This document shows positions 11,141 through 24,000 of a DNA stretch of 64,000 nt, in pieces. Source of the stretch: Setophaga petechia (lineage: Eukaryota; Chordata; Aves; Passeriformes; Parulidae). A program made the position numbers and the translations under genes. A model generated the notes under the pieces. It worked only from the letters and a program-made list of their open reading frames with translations, ran no database searches and had not been told where the DNA came from. Each line of letters begins with the position of its first letter. The stretch's first letter is position 1. The stretch spans positions 26,341,121 through 26,405,120 of the forward strand of contig JANCRA010000004.1 of NCBI GenBank assembly GCA_024362935.1, read 5' to 3'.

Positions 11141-14079
11141 TCAACAATTAAAAGAGTCAGACTCTACGAATTTATGATCAATTACAAGTGAAAACAGCAC
11201 TGTAGCAGTAAAACTGAAGTTGCTCTAAGGAGGCAACTTTTTTCACTTACAAATTCAGTGAATGCTGATTGACTGCGTTATTTTGTTAAAAAATCAATAT
11301 TGTTATTGGAGAAGAGAGAAAGACAAAATAGTTGTCCATTTGAACAAGTCAATAAAAGTAGAAATGTTAAAAAAATTCCCCAGGAGGAATAATTATATTG
11401 AGAGGATTTCATTAGTGTGGAGATTATCTTGAAGGAAATTTCAGCATCAGACGTCAATAACTATCCTGAGTGTTTTGTCATTATTTTGTCTGTTTCCACT
11501 AGAGATCTATTTCTGTGGTAAAGGCAGGATAAGGTAAATAACTAAAATCTGACACAGTATTTTGAATAGGAAAATTAATTCTGTTTCTAATTGTCATTCT
11601 TTTTTTTATGTTGGGGGTATTTCTTATGTTATATCCTGCTTTGACAGTCAAGAGAAGGGATAAATTTTCATGTCAACAAAAAGCTCTAGTTCTGTCCTGC
11701 ATTCAGCCATGGAATATGTTGTTCAATATTGCCTATTATATCTTGAGCAAATGGTTATAGCTGTCCAGACAGTTTTAAAGCCTGAGAAGACTCAGTTCTA
11801 CAATAAAACAGAGTTAAGACAATTGGTCTCCTATTTGATTTTTGCTCTAACAGAAACTGGTTGGGATAACTTTTATATTTAATACTTGGCTTTATTTTAA
11901 TTAGTTTTTCATATTAGGAAGAACTAGAATATTTCATGACATTTCTTTTGCATCTTACAAAAATATAGTGATAATTAGGATAGGCAAAAACAGTATAGGA
12001 GATTATGGCTGAAGAAAAGCAAGATTTTTTTCTAATCAGCAAACTGAACATTGTCATGGTTTATCTGTGCTTTATATATCTATATTGTATGTTTTGTTCA
12101 GTCTCAAATTCTTTGGCTGCTTGTACCACAGCATATATTCATCATAAAACCAGAGAGATTATGTATTAAGAAAAACCCAGTGAGATACTCTTAAATTTTA
12201 ATATTTCACTGCCTTATGATTAGAAATATAGTTAATAAACATACATATTTATAGCACTACTATTCTACAGCACTACTATATTACTATTTCTAAGCTACTT
12301 GAAGAAATCTCCCATCCATAGATTTAGAAGCTGCCATATGTTCCTGATGTAATGGAAAGTTGTTTCTTTACCCAGAGGTGGACCTGCTTTTAAATGCAAT
12401 AACAAGGCTAAAGTTTTAAAGAACTAGAAATTGGTGCATCAAATGAAAAATAATTAAGTGAATCTAAGTGGCTTCATATACTAGGACAAGTTTTTCTACA
12501 TGAGTAAGCCAGACTAGCAGTAACAGTGTAGGTACTTTCATAGATGTTGACCAAAATAATTACTATTTTTGAGATAACTAAACTTAAAAATAAATGCATC
12601 CCTTTCCACACAAAGAAAATAGTTTCGATACAGGTATTCACTAATCTATTTATATTTAGTCTTTTTGTTAATCTCTCGGAGTTTTCATACTTTCCAAGAC
12701 CCACAGTTTGAGATTCTAAGTACTTCAAAAAGTCCTAGGAATAACATGAGGTTCTGTAGACTCAAGCCTGCTGGTAAGAGGATGTTTACTCACCCTGAAC
12801 CCACTCATTAGATTATTTTACTAAAAGCATCTGTTTTAGAAAATAATTGTTAAATGTTCATTTATTTCCATGCAAACTTTATTTCATGCCAAATTCAGGT
12901 GTGCATGTTTCAGTTCCTATTTTTGAAGACACTTATATCAGCCAAATTGAAATATAAGTAGTTTGGGCTAAATGCTCAATAATTATTATCCTGCCTTTAC
13001 TTTTCTATAGGTGGGGATACTCCATCTCTTCGAATGATGCATCTCAACTCAGCGCTGGAGCTTGTAACTAGACAATATGCGCCAGCAAATGTCCTCTGAA
13101 GATTTTCCCACTCTTCTCATTCAGTATTTTTTTAAAAAGATTATTAGAATCTAGTGTCAAGATTACTTTTTTCCTTTAAAACCTATTCTTTGCCCACAGT
13201 GACAACTTATTTTTATGGGGCTGACAGGCAAAAAGATAAGTAATCAGACTATCTTTGCAGATACAGTTCTAGAGGAAAGAAACCACAAAATTATTTTTTA
13301 ACAATGGCTGCTGCAAAGCCTAGAAACCATTTGATCTACATGTGTTCTGTTTTGTACCAAATCTCTACAGAGAACTTCTTAAAATAATTCAGCTGATACA
13401 TTGTGTGTTAAAACCTGCCACATTTACCTATGTGAATTCAGAGACGACTTCTAAATAGATAAGGAATTATTTCACAGAAGAAGATGAGTCGTTTTTCTCC
13501 CTAGGAAACAGAGCTTTCTGTACCAAAATTTAATTTACCAAAGAAGTATTTGGAGAAGTATCACACAAATCCATCTATATATCCTCTCTGATTGATAGAA
13601 AGACAGTCAATTATGATTCTTCGTCTAAATTATCCCTTGGAGTAGTTACCTTCCCTCTTTTTCTGCTACATGTAAAGGCAGTTAATTAGAGAGAAGAAGG
13701 CAAAACTGTTATCTGCATTGTCTAAACCTATTGCCTGCTGGATGGTAAGACAGCAACGTAAAACTCTTACTTTTCTCTCCCCATTCTTAACTGCTGTTGT
13801 GGCCCTAATACAGTTGCACATACTCTTGACCAGCTTGTTTTGTATCACTCAAATACAGTTGCATGAAATAAGGTAGCTTATTTTTTAGCAAATACTTTCC
13901 AGAATGCAGGTGATGATTTTCGAGAGGTGAAGGATCCACTACTGCTCATTTCAGCGTTTAATCGCTTTCACTGTTCTGTTTCTTGGTTTCATTCCAGCTT
14001 CTGCCTCTGGTTTTTTTCTGGTGCTTCTCTGCCTAGAAAATAGCAAAGTACTTAAGGAATTGGCTTTTTCTCTCTCTGA
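11141..14079. other. AT-rich unique sequence, no firm gene
   Basis: No repeat family is recognised. On the minus strand two short exon-like pieces were noticed (about 12735-12691 with a CCTAG acceptor and AAA|GTATGA donor; about 13845-13770 with AAA|GTAAGA donor), but the acceptors are poor and the peptides are not recognised. Confidence 0.35.
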
Positions 14080-14215
14080 AAGTACTTATAAACTGCAATC
14101 AAGTCACTTCTCAGGTTTTTCTCTCAAATGTAAAGTGCGAACTCTTAATGTATCTCTGTGATAAACATTCTTTCTGCCTCTTGGAAGTGACTCTTGTATG
14201 ACTTTTTTTGCACTT
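14080..14215 (-). mobile_element. ancient CR1/L3-like LINE 3' fragment
   Basis: The plus-strand text AGTACTTATAAACTGCAATC followed by AAGTCACTTCTCAGG and, further on, CTCTTGGAAGTGACTC resembles the antisense of the 3' region of old amniote CR1/L3 LINEs, where a TTTRTAGACTGCTATCAAGTC-type segment is typical. It is heavily diverged and its edges are approximate. This is recall-based and needs repeat masking. Confidence 0.35.
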
Positions 14216-15015
14216 TCCCTAATTCCATATGTTGAATTTTAAATGTGAATGTATGAACATGCTTGTTTTGGTAATACCTGATTTGTATGCAACAGAAAGC
14301 ATCACTTATCTTTTTTAATTTAATCCATACAAGCAGATGATCAGGTCAAAAATCAGGATCAAAGGGAGATTTAAAATCAGTTATTCAATTTCTATGATCC
14401 TTTAAAATGTATTATTTCTTTCTGTACCAATGTAAGCATTTATGCATGCTAAATTTCATAGAATGTCTTGTTTCCGATATTTTCATGGAAGGAAGTATAC
14501 CCCAATACTGACCATTACCAGCTTTCTCTTATAAATCCCCATTTATAAGAACAGTACCTTAAAAACCAATGGCAAATTATTGCTTGGAAAAACTCACAAA
14601 GATAAATAATATCTATCTTAACCATAGACTGTACTTACCTCTTATGCAGAGTATACAACTCTTTCTGTCTTATGTGCAAGGGGCTCTATTTTTACTAAAA
14701 ACAAAAAGTCACATTTTATTCCAGCAAAATAAAGCAGACGTAGAGTTAACTTAGGGTTAATAAAATTTGGCTAATAGTGTTATGATATCAATTGCTGTCA
14801 ATTATATATTCTGCACAGTATAGTTGAAACAATTTGCATAGAATAAATTACTAGTTATTCTGAAACTATTTTCTCATAGTACAGTACTCTAAATGTGCTA
14901 TAATTGCCTCTGATATCTCTCTGACAGGTTTTGGTATTTCATACTCATTGAACGAACAAAGCATGCACTCCATCCCGCAGGGTACATTAAGAATAAAATG
15001 AAATCTGGCACTTAC

Positions 15016-15116
15016 ATGCCACTTCCATTGATATTCATGAAGGAAAATGTAGTTTAGCAGCTCAGTCCAAGACTCCTCAAAGTGAATGGGAAGAGTCACA
15101 GCAATGTCTGTGACAC
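15016..15116 (-). CDS. candidate internal coding exon, unidentified protein
   Basis: On the minus strand a 101-bp open segment is bounded by a good acceptor (CTCTGTTTGTGATTCAG, AG at 15118-15117) and a consensus donor (CAT|GTAAGT, GT at 15015-15014). It starts with two bases completing a codon and ends on a codon boundary. It encodes 33 residues beginning VTDIAVTLPIHFEESWTELL, which look like ordinary protein with three tryptophans and mixed charge. The frame stays open leftward to a stop at 14866 and rightward past the acceptor, so the exon could be longer. I do not recognise the family. Together with 481-804 and 5911-6174 it may be part of one minus-strand gene. Confidence 0.35.
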
Positions 15117-15936
15117 CTGAATCACAAACAGAGGCCTGGCAGAGGCAAGCTACCTATGGCACATGAAAATGAGACAGCAAGCCCAGCACCCATACGGGAT
15201 GAAAAATAATAAGCCTGTTCTTAACCGTTTTCATCTGTCTTGCATTAAATATATAATAGCCTTCTGCTTAAGTTCAAATAAATATCCAAGTCCTCTAATA
15301 AATTATTCAACCATTTCTATGCTGCCAGTTGTGTATCAGACACATTTCTCTGGCTGTCAACACACATGCCCCATTAGCATAAAAGTTTCTTGTAGCAACT
15401 TTTTATTTTTGAATGAGAACAAAGTCTGTTTCATTTTTCCTTTTATTTTTTTGTTTTTATGATTTTTTATTGCTGTGATAACATGCAATGCCACCAAAAC
15501 CAAAATAGTAACAGAAGTTTATGTTACCAAATAAATGGGATTTTAATGAACTTTCTGACATAGAAAATGATATCAGAACCAGAAATAATTTATTTTTATC
15601 TTTCTGACTGCATATTTACAATAAAATTTTGTGGATTTTGGAAGAGTTTAAATTTTTGAAAAATATATTCCAAACCTCAAAGATGTTTTTAGCATCTCAG
15701 TTGTCTTAATTTCTGTGTGTGTCTTTATTTCACTGTTTCCAACAAAAGTTTGCACCAAGAATTTTCACTATTTAGACAGATAGCTATTCTACTTCTTGGG
15801 CATGACTCCTACAAACACACTAAGATGCACCTTGCAAGCTATCTCTAAGACTGTAACATATTAATTCATAAGAATTTCTCTAATTTCAGTGCTTTCCCTA
15901 AATTATTACTCAAGTTACTACTTTAATGTAACTGTT
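15117..15936. other. AT-rich unique sequence, no gene seen
   Basis: If 15016-15116 is an exon, this is its upstream intron. A plus-strand frame at 15163-15462 has no splice or family support. No repeat family is recognised. Confidence 0.4.
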
Positions 15937-16437
15937 AGAATTATAGAATAGCCTGTATACCTTGGAGTTCATCTAATTCCAACCCCCCTTCCACAGCGAC
16001 ACCTTCAACTACATCAGGTTGCTCAGAGACCCATCCAACTTGACCTTGAACACTGGCAGAAATGGAGCATACACAGCTTCTCTGGGGAACCTTTTCCAGT
16101 GCCTCACCAGTCTCTCAGTAAAGGAATTCTTCCTAATATCTAATCTAAACCTGCCCTCTTTAAGCCTGAAACCATTCCCCCTTGTCCTATCACTACATGC
16201 TCTTTTAAATAGTCTCTGTATACCTTTCTTGTAGGCTCCCTTCAGGTACCAAAAGGCAGCAAATAGATACACCCTGATGCTCCTTTCCAGGCTGAACAAT
16301 CCCAGTTTTCTCAGACTTCCCTTACAGGAGAGGTGCATATCCCTCTAATCATCTTGATGGCTCTCATCTAGACTGTCTCCAACAGGTCCATTCCTTCCTG
16401 TGATGGAGATCCCAGAGCTGGATGCACCTGGATGATT
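15937..16437 (-). mobile_element. CR1 LINE 3' fragment, antisense
   Basis: The plus strand begins with a decayed CR1 tail (GAATTATAGAATAGCC), then carries the usual CR1 3' region in antisense: GAGTTCATCTAATTCCAACC, a block on squads of early 3'-UTR text such as CTTTTCCAGTGCCTCACC, CCTAATATCTAATCTAAACC and CTCCCTTCAGGTACC, ending near CAGAGCTGGATGCACC. It is 5'-truncated, as is usual for CR1. Both open frames at 16009-16338 and 16019-16234 are inside it and are not genes. Confidence 0.95.
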
Positions 16438-19142
16438 CATATAATAAAAGCTGCATGTGCACTTTGGTGCAGGTCAAGTTAGTTGATTTAACTTCTCTAC
16501 ATGTAGTGAAAATTTTCCATTTAATATAACTGAGACTTGATTTAATCTTCCTGAATAGCAGTAATTCTCTTTCTCGTTTTTATGAATAATTTTTTTGCCT
16601 TTGATCTACTTGAAGTGGCATGAAGTTCCTGGCCTGTTAGTGTCAAGAAGTACAGCTTACACCTATGTCATTGCTTTGATTCATTCTTGTGGAAGAGCTT
16701 CCTACTGGTGACAAAGCAGTTTTAGGCTTGCCAGAAGTATAGTATTCTCAAGAGCATCTATATAGTAAACACTTTCAGGATAATCTAGGATTCTTCGATA
16801 TGTGACCATCTGATTGTAAAATTAGGGGGAAAAGCTTCAGTGTTGCTTAGTATAATCCACTTTCCAAAACTGCTAGTGTTTATATTGACATCTAAAGCTA
16901 GGGGTATTAAAATTGATGCAATTATGCCAGTGCAAATTTTAAAAAACTGGGGGGAAAATATGTTTGGTTTTTTATACATACAAATATCTTCATTAAATCA
17001 GGGTTTATTTCTTCACTCTGCATGGAAGTTACAAACCAGCCAATTGACCTGGTTTTGTCTCTACTTACCCACCAATTCTTCATAAGCATAATCACTAGTT
17101 ATTAAATAAGTTATTAACCATGAAACAAAATATTTTATTGGAAAGGACAATTCATACTTTTGAAAATCTGAATACAGAGTTTAGTTTCTTTGCTTGCTTT
17201 CCCTTCCATATTCCAGAGTACTTGTTTTTGAGGCTATACAATGTTTTATATTAATAATATATGCATGATTACTTTGAGATAAATATCTACAAAACTAAAA
17301 AGTCTTCATGAAGTCCTACTGACTGTCAATTTGAAGGCAATATCTTAGGGAATAGTTCAGAAACTTTTTTTCAAAACATTAATCAACCCATTTCCTGAGT
17401 GTTAGGTTATGGACCGATACTAGAAAATAAGTTACTTCAAAGCAATGTTTTTCCTAGATAAGGCTGGTTTTGTAAAATTAAAATGGTCTAGAGCAAAGCC
17501 CATTTAGTTTTGACAAATAAAATAATTTTTTGCCAAGAAAGGCCGCCTGTATTATTTTCTGCTGTCCAAATATTGCAACTCAGTTTGATACGTCTAGATT
17601 TATGTTTTCCATGAACTCTCCCCTCTTCTCAAATGGCATAGAACTTGCATGATCTCAAAGGAGATATTTTACAACTCATACATCTGAGAATTTGTATTTC
17701 CTCCACCAACCATAGTAGACACAAGCCAAAATTGGTTTCAGAGATTCAGGAATTCAGTCAAGCAAATGAACAACTTGCAAAAATGCAATTGAATACAACC
17801 AACTTGAAATCAATTATGTTACTAAGTTTAAATCAAACTTTAGAAACAGGTCTGAAGGAAAATATTGTTGAAAGTTTTGTTCTCAGAAAAACATTTTAAT
17901 ATTAACCAAAAATAAGTCTTATCCTTAAGAAATATAAATTCTGAATTTATTTCAACTCAAACAGATGCCTGAAAATCTTCAGGAAGAATAATATTAGGTA
18001 TAATTTCATAACCCTAGGCATGTTCTAGATGTTTTGGAAAAGCAAATTTTTTTTTTTTTGTCAAATGTGCTGTACAGAGAATGAGCAAGGAATAAAGCAA
18101 GTGTTTTGCCATGCATTCTGAAATCCAATAACATGTTTGCCATTCTATCTCATACATGTAATTTAAGGCTTTTCTGCAAACACAGTGATCTGTAATTTAT
18201 TTCACCATGCACAAGAAAATAGCCTATAGAGAAAATAACATACAAAGTAGCTGCAGTGTGAAAATTGTGCAATATCTATAGGGGAAAACCAGATTCAGCT
18301 CCACATATGTGCAGAGAAGCCGCATACACACAGGAAATACCTCAGTGACACCAAAAAGCAGGAAGATCTTGAAAAAAAAGGTTCAGCTGACTAAAACCTG
18401 TCCCTTAAAAGTCTTCCATAACCACAGGAGCTCTAAGGCAGTACTTTAATGTTCTGTGAATCTATTTTAATGTTATTTTACAACTGTGAAGTAGATTTTT
18501 AAAGCAAATGTATGACATTCTGCTAAGTGACTTTTAACCTTAGTCTTTTCCAGCTATACCTTTGCACCCCACAATTCACTACATTATCCAGATTTCATCT
18601 ACTACTTCAGAAGGAATTTAAAAATAAGCCTTTCAGCTTTATTCCTTGAAAAATGGAAGATTATTTGAAAAAAAAAAATAGAGAGAATCTCTGGACATTC
18701 TAACTCTCCAAAAAAAAGAAGGGGATGATAGCTTTTATTCTTTTGTATGTTTTCCAAATTTTTCTGTTCTGATACAGAGTTCTTACAAAAATTGTTGCCT
18801 TGTCAAGACCTTGGGACAAAGATGAGGGAACTGTACACTATATGGCATCATTTCCCATAAATATTCTGAGTTTTGTGGGCAATCTGCATTCCATCTCCTT
18901 AAACATACAGAACCATCATACTCACACAGCCTGTGAGAGCTCCAGAATATTCAAAAGAAAAATCACAATATCAGGTAATTTTTGAGGAAACTCTAGCAGT
19001 TCTATTTTTGTTAGTCTTTAGCAGGCCTAGGCTTTTCCTTTATTCATGTCATAAAACATAGCATAGATCTCCTTTACAGTACAGTACTGATTACTAAGCT
19101 GATTGTCAACATATTAGCTACTATGTTATATCTATCCTACAG
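16438..19142. other. AT-rich unique sequence, no firm gene
   Basis: No repeat family is recognised. A plus-strand frame at 17645-17899 lies after a pyrimidine-rich TCTCAAATGGCATAG acceptor-like string and reads as a polar, helix-like peptide, but it has no donor and no recognised content. A T run lies at 18049-18060. Confidence 0.35.
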
Positions 19143-19336
19143 TTTTGACAGGGACACCTGAGCAGAACACCTCAGTGAAAACCAAAGACAAAATACAAGC
19201 TGTGCCTGAGAGACCACCACTCAGAATAGGCAATAGTTTTTCTGGAGCCGAGCTTATAAGTAACTTTTTCCATTTCCTGGCACAAGAGTATCCCAACAAT
19301 ACTGTGATTCAGGCTGCCTTGAAAAGGTTCATTTAA
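19143..19336 (+). CDS. candidate terminal coding exon, unidentified protein
   Basis: On the plus strand an open frame follows an acceptor-like string (TATATCTATCCTACAG, AG at 19141-19142). After two bases completing a codon, the frame gives about 63 residues to a TAA, including PERPPLRIGNSFSGAELISN and an amphipathic helix-like end. Proline, charged and hydrophobic residues are mixed as in real protein, and the codons are not simply AT-driven. No clear polyadenylation signal or strong in-frame donor follows (AAAAG|GTTCAT is weak). A strong GTAAGA donor lies downstream at 19491 but outside the frame. I do not recognise the protein. It could be the end of a gene, a pseudogene exon or chance. 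Confidence 0.3.
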
Positions 19337-19430
19337 AACAGTTACAAAGGCAAAAATATCAAAAACGCCATGTGTTAGACTTTAGTAGCATGTCCCAAGT
19401 GAAAGAAAAATAGCAAACAATCTAACTGGA

Positions 19431-19454
19431 GCAAATTCAGTTGGCTGAATTTGC
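19431..19454. repeat. 10-bp perfect hairpin with TTGG loop
   Basis: GCAAATTCAG and CTGAATTTGC are exact inverted repeats separated by TTGG. Directly after it an 11-bp stretch (TGCATTGAAC) occurs twice in tandem (19452-19474). Confidence 0.7.
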
Positions 19455-19474
19455 ATTGAACTGCATTGAACCTG

Positions 19475-20971
19475 GCAGCAGCAAAGGCAGGTAAGAAAGT
19501 CTTTTCCTCTCTCCTGAAAACCTTGCTTTAAAAGTCTTCAACAAGTGTGATACAGCCTGAGGCTAAATACCAGCTTGTAGAGAAATAGATGACAATTCTG
19601 TTCATTTCAGTTTTTCAAACTTTATCCCAAATTTCTCATTCAGTAGGTGTTAAAAGTAGAAAAAACCACTGCAACTGTAATTCTAAGAGCAGCAGGAAAG
19701 CATGCATACATAATGTGCAAGCCTTCAGCATTTTCTGTTTATAGTTCTGGTTTGATGCGCTTACAGAACCTGAATTGAAGAAGAAAACATAGGTACATTT
19801 CAGCCCATAAACAGACAAGAAAAGGAATGTAATGTAACTCAGACAAAGTAGTAAAGCAAAAAGGTCTTTTTCAATCACTATTGGCAAATATATGTATATA
19901 CTGGTATGCATGCAGACTCATACTGTCAGTGAAATTAAAGCTGACAAGTGAAAACTTGGCGCTGCATGATGTTTTGCAAATTTGATGAACCCACAGCAGG
20001 ACCTAGAAGCCCTTAATCTTTGCATTTAACTTTAAATAAGTAATTACCTTTTATTAAAATATGAGCAGCAGGGACTTAAATTTCAGCTAGAACCTTGAAA
20101 TTTCATGTTGATCTTTGTTCCGAGCTATCGATGTAAAAACCCAATGCCAGTGTCAGTTACAGATAGATGCAATACAGATAGGAAACTGGGAATCTCCACT
20201 GGATAGAGTTTATGGTATATTTGTTGGACTGGTTCACAATTCAGAATACATATACTTAAAAAAAAAAAAACCCATAATAACGGTTTACCAAATACAAATC
20301 TAATTTTAAGGCTTGGAAAAAGTTCGGGAATATTTGTAATGACAGTATTCTTCATGTTTATTTTAATGATAGTGTTCTTCAAGTTTCTTTTTAGAAAAAT
20401 TGACTGTTCATAGAGTTTCCATATACAATTCATTTTCATATTCTCAGGTATATTTAGAAGAAAGGACACATCCTTTTATATGTAGCCATTTCTGCAGGAT
20501 TCAAGAAAAAAACTTTTAGCCAATAAACTAAGAAGGGCAGGCATTATCCCTTTGAGAAATTCCTTCAAAAACAGAAATCTCTTCAAATGCTTATAATGCA
20601 TAAACCAAATTAAAGAGGTGACTGCTATCTCAGGTTAGACTATTAGAAATAGCTTCCTTTATTAGGAAGTAAACTACTATCTAGCTTAGGTTTGGGATTG
20701 AGAGACCAATATTGGGCAATGCTTAGGAGCTGTTAAAGAGATGGTGTTTATTCTCCTTGAACCATATTGGTAGCACTTTTATAGTTATTAATACAAATTG
20801 GGGAACACATTTCACCACTCATGCAGTGAAAACTTCTAAGGTCTTTATGTGAAGCACAACAGTATAGGAAAACTTTCCTAATTCCTGTGTCACATGTGGA
20901 CATTTAGATTATAATGACTTTGACATTTCCATCTCAGTTCATCATATTCCAACTTTGTACATGGTATTTCC
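19475..20971. other. AT-rich unique sequence, no gene seen
   Basis: A strong donor-like GCAG|GTAAGAAAG lies at 19491 without a convincing exon before it. Open frames at 19636-19911 and 20115-20469 on either strand have no splice or family support. No repeat family is recognised. Confidence 0.4.
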
Positions 20972-21053
20972 TTTACCTTCATCTAATGCTTCCTAGTTTC
21001 CATAGATATTCTATAGTATCTATGGAGACTAAGAAGCATTAGATGAAGGTAAA
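20972..21053. repeat. 82-nt near-perfect inverted repeat (hairpin)
   Basis: The arms 20972-21008 and 21017-21053 are each 37 bases and are reverse complements at 35 of 37 positions, with an 8-base loop (TTCTATAG). As plus-strand RNA the two differences would be one C-A mismatch and one U-G wobble, giving an almost uninterrupted stem of the size of a pre-miRNA. Flanks do not pair. The sequence is not part of a repeat I recognise. It may be a small-RNA precursor, a miniature palindromic element, or the result of a template-switch mutation. Confidence 0.9.
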
Positions 21054-24000
21054 ATGTTCTTGTGTGTGCATCTACTTCCCACCATACTGAAAATGTGTTG
21101 TCAAGGTGAAGAGGCCGGTACAAAGCACTGCATTATTTTCTTGATCAGTGTTGATTTCTTCTGAACGATGTGTACTCTCAGCTTTTCTGTTAATTATATT
21201 TTGTATGCAACTGAACCACTCTCTGAGAACTCATCATTATCCAGCCTGGTCATCAAAGATTTAAGGGTGCAACATTTAATATTTTACTTAAAAATTCACA
21301 TAATGCCTAAGAGGTCAGTGTACATTACCAAAGTCCTGTAATTTAAACATTTGCTGGCTTTCTGGTTCACAAGTTTGATGGACATCTTGATGGTGTGACT
21401 AAGATTACTGAGGAACATAAAAATCACTGTAAGGAGATCACAGCTGCAAACACTCAAAATGAGCTTCAAAATACAGTTGTGTTTTCTGAAACTAAGTTTG
21501 TATTTTCTGTCACATATATTTAATACCTGCAGAATGCTCCCTTAAATGTAACAATCCATTCCTTGTAAAATTACATCAAATGGGCTGACACTTTTCTGCA
21601 ATGAACTCCTGATATTGCAAAGGTTGTGCCTTGTTGAAGCTTTTCTTTAGGATTTCTACTAACAAAAGTGCAAGAAACTGTTGATAGTTTCATATTAAAT
21701 GATTTGCACAAACAATGACAAGTTCTTGATTAAACAATCTGGCAACCAATTTTCACTAAATTGAAAAGCTATTAAATTATATAGACTTACTTTGCTTTCC
21801 CACTCAGGCTGCAATCTACATTTAATAGTTGCTAAGCATTTTTCTGATGTCTAAACTCTTTCTAGACAGAAACAAAATGGATTTTGTAATAAAGATAGAA
21901 TTAAAGAAAATAAAGTAATAGGAATCTATTAATTTTTATTAGCTTTATTTTGCGCCATCTGTATGGTAAGGACTTTGTAAATGGTATAGTAAACAAGTGC
22001 ACATATGGATAGGAATATATGCCAAAAAATTCTCCAACAAGCTGAGAAGTTAAAGTAAAATGATAGCTAGGTAGATATCTTTCTTCTCCTAACAGGTGAC
22101 TTCTATTACTGGTGTTTACTAGATTTGGGACGTTTGTTTTTAAATTAATGTCATGCTTTATTTCATCCACTTAGTAAGACTTTCATTTGTCCCAGGACTG
22201 TAAAGAGAATAAAAAAGCAATACAAAAACCTCTGCCACTTCTGGAAAGGACTCATAAAGACTGTTAGCTACATTAGTATTTACATTTTACTGTGCTTTGC
22301 AAGTTGTGAATTTCAGGGATAGGCACTCTCTCTACTCTGCTAGCACTGCTTTCTGGGGTGTCTAACTGATGCCCACATTGTTCAGCATACACAGAATGTG
22401 AAGCTTTTCCTTGCTCTTATTGCACAGTGTGGCCAGGTTTACACAGCACAGAAAGTATTTTCCCCTTGGATAAGAACTAAAGACAGCAAAGCATTAGTAA
22501 TTTTAGGTTATTGTTGGGCTAACATCCACAAGTCATGCCCAAATGAGGTGACAAAATTTCCTTTCCTTCTAGCATCATCCTGTGCTGAAGTTTCTGTTAA
22601 GGGATGAAGAACCTCAATACAAAGGGCCGATCATGCATTGAAATGTTCTGGTGGGGAAATCAGAGTGTCTGGTCACTCCTGCTTGAAGGTAAAAATGCCT
22701 GTGCCCTAAGGACCTACTGGCCTCAGAATCTTGCATCATTACTATCAAATATGCAAATGAATATTCAAAACTTTGTAAATTAATATTCACCTCCTGTGAG
22801 GGCCATATCAATTTGGCCTCTCATATCTGGATTGGGAAATAATGAGTCTTGCAAGTAAGCTTAACATTCAAGCTAAGCTTAATGGAGGCCGCTTTAACTC
22901 AGGCAAAAACATGTAGAGTCCCTGCCTATCTCAGAGCACAATAGATCTGAGGTAATAGGAACCTTTCCCTCCTTTATTTTGCTGAGATGTCTATGGAGTC
23001 TTTTCAGCCAGCTCTGAAAGCTTCTTCAAGTTCCACCAGTAGAAATACATTTTTACCTGCTTAGATGTGGAATGCATGCTGGCAGCAATAGAAAAAAGCA
23101 AAACTAAAATTCCTTCTATTTGCCATTTTTTTATATGACTAACCACTAAAATGTGGACTGGGAAACTTGGACTGCATGGGTGAGAGCCCTGTTCTGATCT
23201 TTCCTATGTCAATACTTCTTGTGTCAGAACATGAGTTCAGCCTCCAGGACAATCATTTGCAGCTATGAAAGACATTTGTACCTGAAGTCAAAACACTCAT
23301 GGCAATTCCTGAGGAGATATAAATAAGTTCAAGGGGCAGCTACAGAGCAATAACTGTGCATCTAGGCTCAAGGAAGTATTGATAGCTGCAGACTCTTTCT
23401 GAGTCCCATGAGACAGAACACAGGCTCTCAATCCACTCCACAGAGCTATCACAGTAGCATTAAGCACTGTTGCTGTGAAGGCAGTTAGCTATAAAATCAA
23501 TGTTTTCTACCACCAGAAAAAATCCTCCCCATCTTTCGTTTGTGCAGCTGCTTTTTCTTGTGCCGATTTGTGAGCAGGGAACAGGCGTGAAAAGCAAACG
23601 CTAGCAAACCTTGACGCAATCTTCAGCTTGTTATAGAGAGGCACTAAGGCAGAAGAACTAGGAAGGTATTTATCAGCCAGTGAAGAACAGGCACATGCAT
23701 TTTCTCTTTCTCTTTCTTATATGTCAGAAAAAAAGTGGGAAACCCACAAGTTGGATGCATTTCCTTTGTGATTTAGTAAATCTCCAGGTTGCTCCTGAGG
23801 CGATACAGTGATGGACTACTTTTCCTTCAGGGGAAAGGAAAACTCACAGCATAGCCCCTGCTTAAATGACATTTCAGAAAACTTTTTCAGTTGGCATAGC
23901 TCCTAGGAGAAAATATCAGCTTCCTATTTCAAGAGGAATACCCTAATGAATTTGGTCCAAGAAACGCATTTGAAACTGTGTAAGTCAAGCCTAGGAGAAA

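Noticed and set aside
17645..17899. Plus-strand frame with coiled-coil-like peptide
   Set aside because: No donor, no conservation evidence, and the residues (K, N, I, L, S) are what AT-rich DNA gives by chance.
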